47,251 nt of DNA from an uncultured Solobacterium sp. (GCA_946415785.1 CAMKTV010000007.1:1-47251), one strand, 5' to 3'; shown: positions 25,733 through 34,712, counted from the stretch's first letter. The notes: generated by a model from the letters alone, not told the origin. Made by a program: numbers and translations.

Positions 25733-26689
25733 ATGAAAGAGAAAGTAAGTATTATTGTACCTATTTATAATACCCAACAATATCTAAGAAAGTGCTTAGA
25801 TTCTTTAGTAAACCAAACATTAAAAGACATTGAAATACTTTGTATCAATGATGGAAGCACAGATGATAGTCAAAAGATTGTTGATGAATATACCAAGAAA
25901 TATGCAAATGTAAAATCATATATTAAAGAGAATGGTGGCATCTCTAGTGTTAGAAATTATGGCATTAAACTAGCACAAGGTGAATATATTGGCTTTGTGG
26001 ATAGTGATGATTACGTTGAATTAAATATGTATGAAAAGTTATATGATTTCGCTGTTTCAAAAGATTTAAATGTCGCTGTCTGTGCCTATTATTTAGATGA
26101 AGGAAATAAAAAGACGATTTATAAAGAATATCATTATCAAGATACCAAAGAAATGCTTACAAGATTCTATGGTGTTCTTTGGAATAAGATGTATAAAAAA
26201 TCATTCATTGATTCTTTAGATTTTGATTTCCCATTAGGCAAGCGTTTTGAAGATAGCTATTATTTAACACACATGGCTTTACATATTGATAAGATTGACT
26301 TTATTGATGAGGCATTGATTCATTATGTAATGCATTCTGATTCATTAACTAATACAAGAAGTAAGACTACATTAGATGCGATAGATATGATGGACTGCTT
26401 AAGAAAGTATTATCAAGATAAAGATGTTGAAGCAGATTATTATTATGAATTGGAATATGTTTTCATCCGTTTCTCTTTAGGAAATCCTTTTGTGACTGCA
26501 AGTAAGATTAAAGACTCAAAAGATCGCAAGTTCGCTTTAGAATCGTTATGGGCTCACCTTATTGCAAACTATCCAGATTTTAAAAACAACCCATATTTAG
26601 TAACTTTACCTGGTTTAAAGAACAGATATTTTAAGATGATGAATAAACCTTTATATAAATTAAGTTCATTCATTCAAAGAATCATTTAA
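25733..26689 (+). CDS. GT2-family glycosyltransferase
   Basis: 318 residues, two bases after the previous gene. CINDGSTDDSQ and GFVDSDDYV in the GT-A core; ISSVRNYGIK replaces the LGSARNYG of its paralogue; RFEDSYYLTHM on the acceptor side. Last gene of the polysaccharide operon, closed by a terminator. Likely adds the final or a repeated residue of the unit; specificity unknown. Confidence 0.9.
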   Translation: MKEKVSIIVPIYNTQQYLRKCLDSLVNQTLKDIEILCINDGSTDDSQKIVDEYTKKYANVKSYIKENGGISSVRNYGIKLAQGEYIGFVDSDDYVELNMYEKLYDFAVSKDLNVAVCAYYLDEGNKKTIYKEYHYQDTKEMLTRFYGVLWNKMYKKSFIDSLDFDFPLGKRFEDSYYLTHMALHIDKIDFIDEALIHYVMHSDSLTNTRSKTTLDAIDMMDCLRKYYQDKDVEADYYYELEYVFIRFSLGNPFVTASKIKDSKDRKFALESLWAHLIANYPDFKNNPYLVTLPGLKNRYFKMMNKPLYKLSSFIQRII

Positions 26690-26712
26690 TGCCAGTAATG
26701 CTGGTATTTTTT
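26689..26712 (+). terminator. Terminator of the polysaccharide operon
   Basis: ATGCCAG-TAATG-CTGGTAT (7-bp stem with one G-T) followed by TTTTT, directly after the last GT2 stop codon. Confidence 0.75.
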
Positions 26713-26729
26713 ATGCTCAAGTGAATGAT

Positions 26730-26735
26730 TATAAT
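26730..26735 (+). promoter_or_regulatory. -10 box of the DUF2130 gene
   Basis: TATAAT 23 nt before ATG 26759, followed by CAGGAGGAT as ribosome site. A conventional leadered promoter. Confidence 0.5.
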
Positions 26736-26758
26736 GTGATATGCAGGAGGATAGACAA

Positions 26759-28057
26759 ATGAAAAATGAAATCAGATGCCCAAAATGTGGTGAAGTATTC
26801 CAAATTGACGAATCAAACTATGACTCGATTGTTAAACAAGTTAGAGATCATGAATTTAATGAAGAATTAGCCAGAAGAGATAAGGAACATAAGAAAGAAT
26901 TAGAAACAGCAATCGAATTAGCAAAAACTCAAACTGTTAATATTTCTAAAGATGAATTAGCTAAGAAAGAACTTAAAATTAAAGAACTGGAAGCTGAACT
27001 TAAATCTAAAGAAGAGTTAACCGCATCTAAAATTAATGAAGCTTTAAATTCTTCAAAAGATAGAATTAATGAATTAGAACTAAAGATTAATACATTAAAT
27101 AATGAAATAAATCTAAAAGAAGTAGAAACAAAAAATAAAATATCAGATGCTGTATCTAAAAAAGATAAAGAGATTTTAGAACTTAAATCTAAATTAGATA
27201 TTAATGATAAAGAAGCGAAATTGAATGAACAGAATATTAAAAACAAATATGAAGCAGATATCAATGCTTTAAATCAGGAAATTCAATTCTATAAAGACTT
27301 TAAAGCTAAACAGTCAACTAAGATGGTTGGCGAATCTCTTGAACAGCACTGTTCATATGAATTTAATCGTTTAAGACCAACAGCCTTTAAGAATGCATAT
27401 TTTGAAAAAGACAATGATGCGAAGGGTGGCTCTAAAGGAGACTTCATATTTAGAGATTATGATGATGATAAAGCTGAAATCATTTCAATTATGTTTGAGA
27501 TGAAAAATGAAAATGATACTACTGCTACTAAACATAAAAACGAACACTTCTTTGAAAAATTAGATAAAGATAGAAATGAAAAGGGTTGTGAATATGCGAT
27601 TCTTGTATCAATGTTAGAAGGTGATAATGATTTATATAACGAAGGAATCGTTGATGTATCTTATAAATATCCAAAGATGTATGTTGTTAGACCTCAATTC
27701 TTTATACCAATTATCACTATCTTAAAGAATGCTGCACTAAATTCTTTAAATTATAAAAAAGAATTAGCTTTAGTTAAAAACCAGGATTTAGATATTTCTC
27801 ATTTTGAAGAAAACATGAATGCCTTTAAAGAAGCGTTTGGCAGAAATTACGAATTAGCAGCCAAGAAATTCGATGATGCCATAAGTGAAATTGATAAATC
27901 AATCGACCATCTTCAAAAGATAAAAGCTGCCTTGACAGGTTCCAGCAATCAATTAAGATTGGCTAATGACAAAGCACAGGATTTATCTATTAAGAAATTA
28001 ACTAAAGATGCGCCAAGCGTAAGAGAGAAATTTGAGAAGGTAAAAAAAGATAAATAG
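26759..28057 (+). CDS. DUF2130 family protein
   Basis: 432 residues. An N-terminal half zinc ribbon (RCPKCGEVFQI) is followed by a long highly charged coiled coil (about 25-180) and the C-terminal DUF2130 domain, including KMVGESLEQHCSYEFN, KGGSKGDFIFRD and the acidic/Lys MFEMKNENDTTATKHKNEHFF block, which resembles a nuclease-type core. Function is not established for the family; an endonuclease-like fold has been suggested by its motif pattern, and I can only infer. The start at 26759 has AGGAGG upstream; the frame at 26741 would begin inside the leader. Single-gene unit with its own promoter and terminator. Confidence 0.85.
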   Translation: MKNEIRCPKCGEVFQIDESNYDSIVKQVRDHEFNEELARRDKEHKKELETAIELAKTQTVNISKDELAKKELKIKELEAELKSKEELTASKINEALNSSKDRINELELKINTLNNEINLKEVETKNKISDAVSKKDKEILELKSKLDINDKEAKLNEQNIKNKYEADINALNQEIQFYKDFKAKQSTKMVGESLEQHCSYEFNRLRPTAFKNAYFEKDNDAKGGSKGDFIFRDYDDDKAEIISIMFEMKNENDTTATKHKNEHFFEKLDKDRNEKGCEYAILVSMLEGDNDLYNEGIVDVSYKYPKMYVVRPQFFIPIITILKNAALNSLNYKKELALVKNQDLDISHFEENMNAFKEAFGRNYELAAKKFDDAISEIDKSIDHLQKIKAALTGSSNQLRLANDKAQDLSIKKLTKDAPSVREKFEKVKKDK

Positions 28058-28062
28058 AATTC

Positions 28063-28085
28063 AAAAGGACTGACAAGTCCTTTTT
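28063..28085 (+). terminator. Terminator after the DUF2130 gene
   Basis: AAAAGGACT-GACA-AGTCCTTTT stem followed by T residues, 6 nt after the stop codon. Confidence 0.8.
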
Positions 28086-28171
28086 ATATGCTTGAACTGA
28101 ATTATAAAAGATTATAAAAATGAAATCTTCTGTAATAATTTGATGATGTCTAAAAATATTTTTTAATTGTA

Positions 28172-28177
28172 TATAAT
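28172..28177 (+). promoter_or_regulatory. -10 box of the VOC gene
   Basis: TATAAT 22 nt before ATG 28200, with GGAGG as ribosome site in between; conventional leadered promoter. Confidence 0.5.
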
Positions 28178-28199
28178 TATGGTGTATGGAGGATTATCT

Positions 28200-28652
28200 A
28201 TGTTAGAAAAAGTGGAAGAATTATATAAACAAATCGCAAATGAAGAAAGCGAAACAAGGGTAAAGCAATCCCAAGATAAAGAAAAAGCCATGTTGTCAGA
28301 AATATACAATAAGTTAGACATTAGAATTAAGCACATTGGCTTAAATGAAGAAAACGGCAATGCTCTAGAACTTGCAGAAGCTTATGCAGCTTTCTTTAAT
28401 GGTGCAGTTCGTAAAACTTCTAAAGGATATTTTGGCAGTGAACTTGTAGAAATCATGAATAATGAAAAAGCTAAAGGAAGACATGGCCACATTGGCTTAT
28501 ACTGCAAAGATATTGATTTAGCTAAAAAATATTATGAATTATTAGGCTATCACTTCGATGATGCATCAGCGACTTTTGATGATGAAGGAAAGATGAAATT
28601 CATTTATTTTAAAGATGAAATTGGTGGCTTTGCGATTCATTTTGTGAAATAA
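28200..28652 (+). CDS. Stand-alone VOC-domain protein
   Basis: 150 residues. After an N-terminal helical, charged stretch (1-45), residues 46-150 (IRIKHIGLNEENG... GHIGLYCKDIDLAKKYYELLG... FKDEIGGFAIHFV) form a glyoxalase/VOC fold. This stretch looks like the VOC extension found at the C-terminus of some KHG/KDPG aldolases, but no aldolase domain is present here. Metal ligands would be His and Glu of that fold; enzymatic activity is unknown. ATG 28200 chosen for its GGAGG site. Confidence 0.75.
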   Translation: MLEKVEELYKQIANEESETRVKQSQDKEKAMLSEIYNKLDIRIKHIGLNEENGNALELAEAYAAFFNGAVRKTSKGYFGSELVEIMNNEKAKGRHGHIGLYCKDIDLAKKYYELLGYHFDDASATFDDEGKMKFIYFKDEIGGFAIHFVK

Positions 28653-28669
28653 AAAATAAAAGTATCTAT

Positions 28670-28677
28670 GATAAAAT
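28670..28677 (+). promoter_or_regulatory. -10 box of the YhhN gene, leaderless geometry
   Basis: TAAAAT at 28672-28677 preceded by TG (extended -10), then ATTGAT and ATG: 6-nt spacing, no ribosome site. Confidence 0.5.
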
Positions 28678-28683
28678 ATTGAT

Positions 28684-29334
28684 ATGAAGTATATCTTTTT
28701 AGCGATATTCATCATTATCATAGGCATTCATTTATATGCCTCATTAAAACAAAATAAGCCCTTAAGAGATAAAACAAAACCTTTTATCCTGTTATCTTTA
28801 ATGGGCTTTTATTGTTATAGCGTGGATACAATTGTTTGTAGTGTCTTATTAGCGTTATTCTTTTCTTGGCTTGGTGATATCTTACTAATTCCAAAAGGCA
28901 TCAAATGGTTTACAGCAGGAGGAGTTTCATTTTTAATTGGGCATATCTTCTTTATCATCAGCTATGCAAAATTTGTGAATTATGAAGCCGTTGGGAAAGT
29001 ATTAATTATTCTTCTACCAATCTTGTTTATATGTACATCAATTATGGTTTTTAAATGGCTTAAGCCATATTTACCAAAAGTAATTTTTTATCCAATGTTT
29101 ATCTATTTAATAACTAATGGCTTAATGAATTGTTTTGCTTGGTTTAGAGCTTTAAGCATTAGTGGTATAGCTTCTTTTATTACAGCTTTTGGTGCTTTAT
29201 TATTCTATATATCAGACTGTTCATTATTCTTTGTAAGATTTAAGAAAGATTCAATTTTAAAGACACATTTTCTCGTCATGCTTACATATTCAATTGGCGA
29301 ACTACTTATAATATTAGGCTTAATCATGGGCTAG
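28684..29334 (+). CDS. YhhN/TMEM86-type lysoplasmalogenase
   Basis: 216 residues, about eight hydrophobic segments. FFSWLGDILLIPKGIKWFTA and LIGHIFFIISY contain the conserved Asp and His of PF07947. Family knowledge: hydrolyses the vinyl-ether bond of lysoplasmalogens in the membrane. The next gene is a lipid kinase, which fits a membrane-lipid pair. Probably leaderless. Confidence 0.85.
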   Translation: MKYIFLAIFIIIIGIHLYASLKQNKPLRDKTKPFILLSLMGFYCYSVDTIVCSVLLALFFSWLGDILLIPKGIKWFTAGGVSFLIGHIFFIISYAKFVNYEAVGKVLIILLPILFICTSIMVFKWLKPYLPKVIFYPMFIYLITNGLMNCFAWFRALSISGIASFITAFGALLFYISDCSLFFVRFKKDSILKTHFLVMLTYSIGELLIILGLIMG

Positions 29335-29343
29335 GAGGAAAAA

Positions 29344-30153
29344 ATGAAATATTATTTATATAACCCAAAAGCAAACAATGGAATTTCAATGGAAATTGAA
29401 GGTGTTGAATTTGTAGATGCATCTAAGATTGATTATCCAGAATTTTTTGGAAACTTAAAACCAGAAGATGAAGTTGTTTTAGTAGGTGGTGATGGCACAA
29501 TCAATTACTTCATCAATGCGCTTGATTTAGAAACGATTAAAAATAATGTATATGTCTATGGTGGTGGTTCAGGCAATGATTTCTTAAATGATATTAATGA
29601 AAGTCATTTTAAGGAAGTATTATTAAATCCATATATTAAGAATCTACCAATAGTAGATGTTAAAGGAATGAAGAAAAGATTCATTAATAATATGGGCCTA
29701 GGATTTGATGGCTATGTTTGTGAAGTAGCTGATGAAATAAAAGTTAAAAAACCACAAAAGAAAATCAACTATACATCTATTGCGATTAGATGTATCTTGT
29801 TTGGGTTTAAACCATTTAGTGCGAAAGTTGATGTAGATGGGGAAGTTTCTGAATATGATAATGTTTGGCTAGTTCCAACAATGAAAGGCAGATGCTATGG
29901 TGGAGGTATGATGATGGCTCCTAACCAAGATCGTAATTCTGATATCTTAACAACTGTTGTCGTAACCTGCAAATCAAAACTAAAAATCTTAATGCTATTC
30001 CCTTCAATATTTAAAGGTGAACATCTTAAGAATACTGATGTTGTTAAGGTATTTACTGGTAAAAAAGTACATGTGAAATTATCTAATCCTACTTCATCAC
30101 AAATTGATGGCGAAACAGTGCTGGCAGTAGATGAATATTGGGCTGCTATATAA
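29344..30153 (+). CDS. Diacylglycerol/lipid kinase family protein
   Basis: 269 residues of the YegS/DgkB lipid-kinase fold. ATP-binding GGDGTIN at 48-54, GGGSGNDFLND at about 74-84, and LGFDGYVCE in the second domain. RBS AGGAGG 6 nt before ATG; 9 bp after the lysoplasmalogenase gene. Likely phosphorylates diacylglycerol or a related lipid at the inner membrane face. Confidence 0.9.
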   Translation: MKYYLYNPKANNGISMEIEGVEFVDASKIDYPEFFGNLKPEDEVVLVGGDGTINYFINALDLETIKNNVYVYGGGSGNDFLNDINESHFKEVLLNPYIKNLPIVDVKGMKKRFINNMGLGFDGYVCEVADEIKVKKPQKKINYTSIAIRCILFGFKPFSAKVDVDGEVSEYDNVWLVPTMKGRCYGGGMMMAPNQDRNSDILTTVVVTCKSKLKILMLFPSIFKGEHLKNTDVVKVFTGKKVHVKLSNPTSSQIDGETVLAVDEYWAAI

Positions 30154-30154
30154 T
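30149..30154 (+). promoter_or_regulatory. -10 box before the GtrA gene, leaderless geometry
   Basis: TATAAT overlapping the stop codon of the lipid kinase gene, 7 nt before ATG 30162, no ribosome site. Confidence 0.35.
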
Positions 30155-30161
30155 ATTATCT

Positions 30162-30572
30162 ATGAATAAAATAAAAGAATTATATATTAAAAATAAAGAA
30201 GTAATAAATTATCTCTTTTTTGGCGGATGTACTTTTTTAGTTAGTATTATTTCTTTTTATTTATTAAATAAAATATTAAATCTTAATACGCATATTTCTA
30301 ATATAATAAGCTGGATATTGGCAGTTACTTTCGCCTATATCACAAATAAACTATTTGTATTTGAATCAAAGACCACAAAGGCCAAAGATATCATAAGGGA
30401 AATACTGTCATTTTTCTCGGCAAGATTATTGACTCTAGGACTTGAAGAATTAATCATCTTTATAGGCTGTGATTTATTGAATATCGATTCAATGATCATT
30501 AAAATTGTTGGCCAAATTGTTGTCATTGTTTCTAATTATTTTCTATCTAAATTATTTATCTTTAAAAAATGA
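30162..30572 (+). CDS. GtrA-family membrane protein
   Basis: 136 residues with four hydrophobic segments. The NYLFFGGCTFLVSIISFYLL start and the AYITNKLFVFESK block are GtrA signatures. Family knowledge: small proteins that help flip polyprenyl-linked sugars for glycan decoration. I use ATG 30162, not 30138, which lies within the previous gene. Overlaps dtd by 4 bp. Confidence 0.85.
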   Translation: MNKIKELYIKNKEVINYLFFGGCTFLVSIISFYLLNKILNLNTHISNIISWILAVTFAYITNKLFVFESKTTKAKDIIREILSFFSARLLTLGLEELIIFIGCDLLNIDSMIIKIVGQIVVIVSNYFLSKLFIFKK

Positions 30573-31018
30573 AATTAGTAATTCAAAGAGTAAAAGAAGC
30601 GTCATGCACAGTAAATAATTCAATAACTGGTCAGATTGATCAGGGCTTTATGGTACTTGTGGGTATTGGCTTAGATGATGATGAACAAATCGTGATGAAG
30701 ATGGCTAATAAATTAGCGAAATTACGTATATTTGATGATGGACAAGGGAAGATGAATCTTAGCTTAAATGATGTTGGTGGGAAGATCCTATCTATATCAC
30801 AGTTTACTTTATATGCTGATAGTGCTAAAGGCAATAGGCCATCATTTACTGATGCTGCCAAAGGTGAAATGGCTAAGCATTTATATGATTGTTTTAATAC
30901 ATATTTAAGACAATTAGATTTGATTGTTGAAGAAGGAATCTTTGGTGCTGATATGAAAATCAGATTATTGAATGATGGACCAGTAACAATTATTTTGGAT
31001 TCAAAGGAGTTATTTTAA
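30569..31018 (+). CDS. dtd: D-aminoacyl-tRNA deacylase
   Basis: 149 residues, full family length. Removes D-amino acids (and glycine from tRNA-Ala) wrongly attached to tRNA. Conserved SQFTL at 77-81, GNRPSF at about 88, and GPVTIIL near the C-terminus. ATGA overlap with GtrA and TAATG overlap with the next gene, so it sits in a coupled housekeeping operon. Confidence 0.95.
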   Translation: MKLVIQRVKEASCTVNNSITGQIDQGFMVLVGIGLDDDEQIVMKMANKLAKLRIFDDGQGKMNLSLNDVGGKILSISQFTLYADSAKGNRPSFTDAAKGEMAKHLYDCFNTYLRQLDLIVEEGIFGADMKIRLLNDGPVTIILDSKELF

Positions 31019-31224
31019 TGATTGAAAATTATGACTTAAATGACATTGTTCAAATGAAGAAAGACCATCCATGCTACAAATCACATTATTGGAAGATTAT
31101 CAGAATGGGTGCTGATATTAAGATAAAGTGTGAAGGCTGTGGTGCAGTTGTCATGATGGAAAGAAGAGAATTTGAACGCAAATGTAAAAAGATGATCAAA
31201 AAAGCTGATGAGGAAGCTCAATGA
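31018..31224 (+). CDS. DUF951 family small zinc-ribbon-like protein
   Basis: 68 residues: DIVQMKKDHPC, then KIKCEGCGAVVMMERREFERK. The three cysteines around CEGCG suggest metal binding. Conserved in Bacillota, often between translation-related genes; function unknown. Coupled on both sides (TAATG with dtd, ATGA with the HAD gene). Confidence 0.85.
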   Translation: MIENYDLNDIVQMKKDHPCYKSHYWKIIRMGADIKIKCEGCGAVVMMERREFERKCKKMIKKADEEAQ

Positions 31225-31925
31225 TCAAAAACATTTTATTTGATTTAGACGGCACTTTATTGCCAATGAATCAAGATATTTTTGTTGAGGGTTATTTTAA
31301 ATTATTGATTAAAAAAATAACTCCGTATGGCATAAATGGAGAAGAATTAATAAAAGCTATTTGGCATGGCACAGGAGCCATGATAAATAATAATGGACTT
31401 TTGACGAATGAAGAAGTCTTTTGGAAAGATTTAAAAGATAATTATAAAGACTATTCTTTAACGATAGAAAAAATATTAAATGAATTCTATTCTGATGATT
31501 TTGAGAATGGAAGAATTTTTTGTGGTTACAATCAAGAAGTTAAAGAAATCATTGATGATCTTTCAAAAAGAGGCTTCACATTAATATTGGCGACCAATCC
31601 TATCTTTCCTTCTGTGGCAACGGAAAGGCGAATTAAATGGGCTGGCTTAAATGTTGACGATTTTGTTTTATATACAACATATGAAAATAGTCATTATTCA
31701 AAACCGAACATCAAATATTATGAAGAGATTTTAAATAAACTAAATATAAAGGCCAATGAATCTTTGATGGTTGGCAATGATGTAAATGAAGACATGGTAG
31801 CTAGTGAACTAGGTATGGATACATTTTTATTAACTGATTGTTTAATTAATAAAAATAATGTTGATATTAACAAATATCATCATGGCAGTTTTAAAAACCT
31901 TTGTGATTATTTAAATAAGATTTAA
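31221..31925 (+). CDS. HAD-family phosphatase
   Basis: 234 residues. Motif I LFDLDGTLLP with nucleophile D8 and acid/base D10; motif II region LILATNPIFP; Lys of motif III in HYSKPNIKYYE; motif IV MVGNDVNEDM. Closest in pattern to the phosphoglycolate-phosphatase-like branch. Substrate unknown. Coupled to DUF951 by a 4-bp overlap. Confidence 0.88.
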   Translation: MIKNILFDLDGTLLPMNQDIFVEGYFKLLIKKITPYGINGEELIKAIWHGTGAMINNNGLLTNEEVFWKDLKDNYKDYSLTIEKILNEFYSDDFENGRIFCGYNQEVKEIIDDLSKRGFTLILATNPIFPSVATERRIKWAGLNVDDFVLYTTYENSHYSKPNIKYYEEILNKLNIKANESLMVGNDVNEDMVASELGMDTFLLTDCLINKNNVDINKYHHGSFKNLCDYLNKI

Positions 31926-31933
31926 GATTGAAT

Positions 31934-31939
31934 TATAAT
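31934..31939 (+). promoter_or_regulatory. -10 box of ktrB, leaderless geometry
   Basis: TATAAT-ATTATTA-ATG: 7-nt spacing, no ribosome site. Confidence 0.5.
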
Positions 31940-31946
31940 ATTATTA

Positions 31947-33281
31947 ATGAATAAAATTAGTTTAAAAAAAGAACTATCTTCTTTTCAAATAATAATCATT
32001 GGCTTTTTTAGTTTGATTATTATTGGAACTATATTATTGATGTTACCTATTTCCACAAGAAGTGGGCAATGGGCATCTTTTGAAACTGCATTATTTACAT
32101 CAACATCTGCTGTTTGCGTAACGGGTTTAGTAATTAAAGATACAGCATTATATTGGTCAACATTTGGCCAAGCAATCATTCTAATAATGATTCAAATAGG
32201 CGGGCTAGGAATTGTGTCGGTAGCTGTATTTATTGCGATGCTTTCAGGAAGAAAGATTTCTTTATTAGAACGAAGTGTCTTACAAGATAGTATCTCAGCT
32301 TATCAAATAGGTGGAATTGTTAAATCACTCATTAAAATATTTAGGATTGCTTTTATTGTTGAATTTGTTGGGGCTTTAATATTAATGCCCTCATTTTGTA
32401 AAATTTATGGAACTTCAGGAATATGGATGTCATTCTTCCATTCAATTTCAGCTTTTTGCAATGCTGGTTTTGACATTATGGGAGATAAAAGCGGAGCCTT
32501 TTCTTCACTTACATTCTTTGCACATAATATCGCTGTCATCTTACCAATCTGTTTATTAATCATTATTGGTGGCATTGGCTTTTTAACCTGGGATGATTTT
32601 TATACAAACAAATTCCATTTAAAAAAATATCGTTTGCAAAGCAAAACGATTATTATTTCAACTATTGTTTTAATATCTGTTCCGGCAATCCTATTATTCT
32701 TAAATGAATTTAAAGGGCTACCAACAAGCGAAAGTATTTCATTATCTTTATTTCAAGCAATAACACCAAGAACGGCTGGTTTTAATACCGCAAATTTAGT
32801 GAGTCTTTCTGGGGCAAGTAAGATGCTCGTGATTGTTTTAATGATGATAGGTGGATCACCTGGTTCAACTGCCGGCGGCATGAAGACAACAACAATTGCC
32901 GTATTATTCGCTAATCTGTTCAGTATCATTCATCATAAGAAAAATGCACATATGTTTAAAAGAAGAATTGAAGATAGTGTAATTAAATTGGCGACAACGT
33001 TGCTATTCTTATATATATCATTAGTGTTGATAAGCGCCTTCGTCATCAGTACTATTGATAATCTTCCAATTGGAACATGTTTATTTGAAACAGCATCGGC
33101 TATTGGTACTGTCGGTCTATCACTTGGAATCACGCCATCATTAAGTTTCGTTTCTCATTTAATTTTAATATTCTTAATGTTCTTTGGCAGAGTTGGTGGT
33201 TTAACCTTACTCTTTGCGGCAATCAATAAAAAGGAAATAGAAGTATCACAATATCCTGTTGAAAAAATAAATGTAGGCTAG
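31947..33281 (+). CDS. ktrB: KtrB/TrkH-type potassium uptake channel subunit
   Basis: 444 residues, eight membrane helices in four M-P-M repeats. The four pore loops are visible: SAVCVTGL, SAFCNAGFD, TPRTAGFN and SAIGTVGLS. Together with the downstream KtrA-like gene it forms a K+ (often Na+-coupled) transporter. GGSPGSTAGGMKTTT is the gating-loop region after the third pore. Its promoter appears leaderless; ktrA follows after 10 bp. Confidence 0.94.
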   Translation: MNKISLKKELSSFQIIIIGFFSLIIIGTILLMLPISTRSGQWASFETALFTSTSAVCVTGLVIKDTALYWSTFGQAIILIMIQIGGLGIVSVAVFIAMLSGRKISLLERSVLQDSISAYQIGGIVKSLIKIFRIAFIVEFVGALILMPSFCKIYGTSGIWMSFFHSISAFCNAGFDIMGDKSGAFSSLTFFAHNIAVILPICLLIIIGGIGFLTWDDFYTNKFHLKKYRLQSKTIIISTIVLISVPAILLFLNEFKGLPTSESISLSLFQAITPRTAGFNTANLVSLSGASKMLVIVLMMIGGSPGSTAGGMKTTTIAVLFANLFSIIHHKKNAHMFKRRIEDSVIKLATTLLFLYISLVLISAFVISTIDNLPIGTCLFETASAIGTVGLSLGITPSLSFVSHLILIFLMFFGRVGGLTLLFAAINKKEIEVSQYPVEKINVG

Positions 33282-33291
33282 GGGGGTCAAT

Positions 33292-33942
33292 ATGAAATCT
33301 ATATTATTAATTGGTTTAAATCGTTTTGGGACATTAATGGCCCAAGAATTAAATGCTTTAGGACATGAAGTAATGGCTATTGATAAAGATGAAGAAAGAG
33401 TTAATAGCATTCTTCCATATGTTACTAATGCACAAATTGGTGATAGCACTAATGAAATGTTTCTAAGATCGCTGGGTATTGATAATTATGATGTTTGCAT
33501 CGTTACTATTGGAGGCGATTTTCAAAGCTCTTTAGAAACAACTTCGTTGTTAAAGGAATTAGGCGCAAAACTAGTTGTATCTAGAGCTGATCGAGATGTT
33601 CAAGCTAAATTCTTATTAAGAAATGGCGCTGATGAAGTTATCATTCCTGAAAAACAGGTCGCTAAATGGGCAGCCATTAGATATGCATCAAATCATGTTT
33701 TAGATTACATCAAATTAGATGAGGAACACGCCATCTATGAAGTTGATATTCCAAAAGAATGGCTAGATAAGAGTATTGTCCAAATTGATATTCGTAAAAA
33801 ATATGATATTAATATTGTAGCTGTTAAAGAAGATGGCAAGATGAATTTAAGTGTAAAACCAGATATGGTTTTAACTAAAGATAAATCATTATTAGTTTTA
33901 GGTGAACAAAAAGCCATCCAAAAATGCTTCCATATGCTATAA
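33292..33942 (+). CDS. ktrA: KtrA/TrkA-type potassium transporter regulatory subunit
   Basis: 216 residues. Rossmann RCK_N domain with GLNRFG near residue 7 and the acidic AIDKDEERV strand end that holds the nucleotide ribose; the RCK_C domain covers about 135-216. Family knowledge: a cytoplasmic ring that gates KtrB in response to ATP/ADP and cyclic-di-AMP. GGGGGG-rich ribosome site 6 nt before ATG. Confidence 0.93.
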   Translation: MKSILLIGLNRFGTLMAQELNALGHEVMAIDKDEERVNSILPYVTNAQIGDSTNEMFLRSLGIDNYDVCIVTIGGDFQSSLETTSLLKELGAKLVVSRADRDVQAKFLLRNGADEVIIPEKQVAKWAAIRYASNHVLDYIKLDEEHAIYEVDIPKEWLDKSIVQIDIRKKYDINIVAVKEDGKMNLSVKPDMVLTKDKSLLVLGEQKAIQKCFHML

Positions 33943-34020
33943 ATTAGCCAAATATTGCATTTTTTATTGTAAAAGGGCATAAAAAGTTATAAAATTAAAA
34001 CACGCTTTAAGAGGTGAATT

Positions 34021-34245
34021 ATGTTAAGAGCTATATTATTAATTATCGCAATATTACTTATATTAGTATCTTTATTACAAAGTGGAAAGTCTGATGGACT
34101 TAGTGCTTTTACAGGATCTGGTGATTTAGGTTTATTCCAAAATGTCAAAGAAAGAGGACCTGAGAAAATTATTTCCCTAGTTACAATGTTACTAGGAATT
34201 ATCTTCTTTGTCTTAGTTATAATCATTAGAATTGTGGAAGGGTAA
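34021..34245 (+). CDS. secG: Preprotein translocase subunit SecG
   Basis: 74 residues, two hydrophobic segments (2-20 and 49-70) separated by the conserved LLQSGKSDGLSAFTG loop. Non-essential third subunit of the SecYEG channel. Ribosome site AAGAGGTG 6 nt before ATG. The usual Bacillota order secG-rnr-smpB is kept except that no rnr (RNase R) gene lies between. Confidence 0.93.
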   Translation: MLRAILLIIAILLILVSLLQSGKSDGLSAFTGSGDLGLFQNVKERGPEKIISLVTMLLGIIFFVLVIIIRIVEG

Positions 34246-34259
34246 TAAATACCCTTTTT
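34238..34259 (+). terminator. Terminator between secG and smpB
   Basis: AAGGGTA-ATAAA-TACCCTT stem with TTTTT; it includes the secG stop codon. smpB starts only 7 nt after it without a clear ribosome site, so smpB expression depends on read-through or an unseen promoter. Confidence 0.8.
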
Positions 34260-34265
34260 ATTACT

Positions 34266-34712
34266 ATGGGAATTAAAGAAGTAGCTATCAACAAAAAAGC
34301 ATTTCATGATTATGAAATTATCGAAAGATTTGAAGCAGGTATTTCTTTATTAGGAACTGAAATCAAATCAGTTAGAAAAGGCAAGGTTCAATTAAAAGAA
34401 TCATTTGTCTCTTTTGTGGGTGGTGAAGCAATTATTAAAGGAATGAATATTGCTCAATATGATTTAGGCAACAGATTTAATCATGATGAAACAAGAGAAA
34501 GAAAACTTTTACTACACAAAGCAGAAATAAACAAACTCGCAAAGAAAGTTAAGCTACAGGGACTTACTGTTATTCCTTTAAAAATGTATTTAAAAGATGG
34601 AAAAGCAAAATTAGAAATAGCATTAGCTAAAGGTAAGACCCTTTATGATAAAAGAGAAAGCGAAAAATTAAAGACAATGGAAAGAGCTGCTAAGAAAGCG
34701 ATTAAAAGATAA
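34266..34712 (+). CDS. smpB: SsrA-binding protein SmpB
   Basis: 148 residues. Binds tmRNA and delivers it to stalled ribosomes. Conserved NKKAFHDYEIIERFEAGI, GTEIKSVRKGKVQLKESFV and the basic C-terminal tail with GKTLYDKRES. Its partner ssrA is 1.2 kb downstream on the same strand. Confidence 0.96.
   Translation: MGIKEVAINKKAFHDYEIIERFEAGISLLGTEIKSVRKGKVQLKESFVSFVGGEAIIKGMNIAQYDLGNRFNHDETRERKLLLHKAEINKLAKKVKLQGLTVIPLKMYLKDGKAKLEIALAKGKTLYDKRESEKLKTMERAAKKAIKR

Noticed and set aside
26929-27264. 111-codon frame opposite the DUF2130 coiled coil
   Set aside because: Ser/Leu-rich product expected from the antisense of a Lys/Glu-rich coiled coil.
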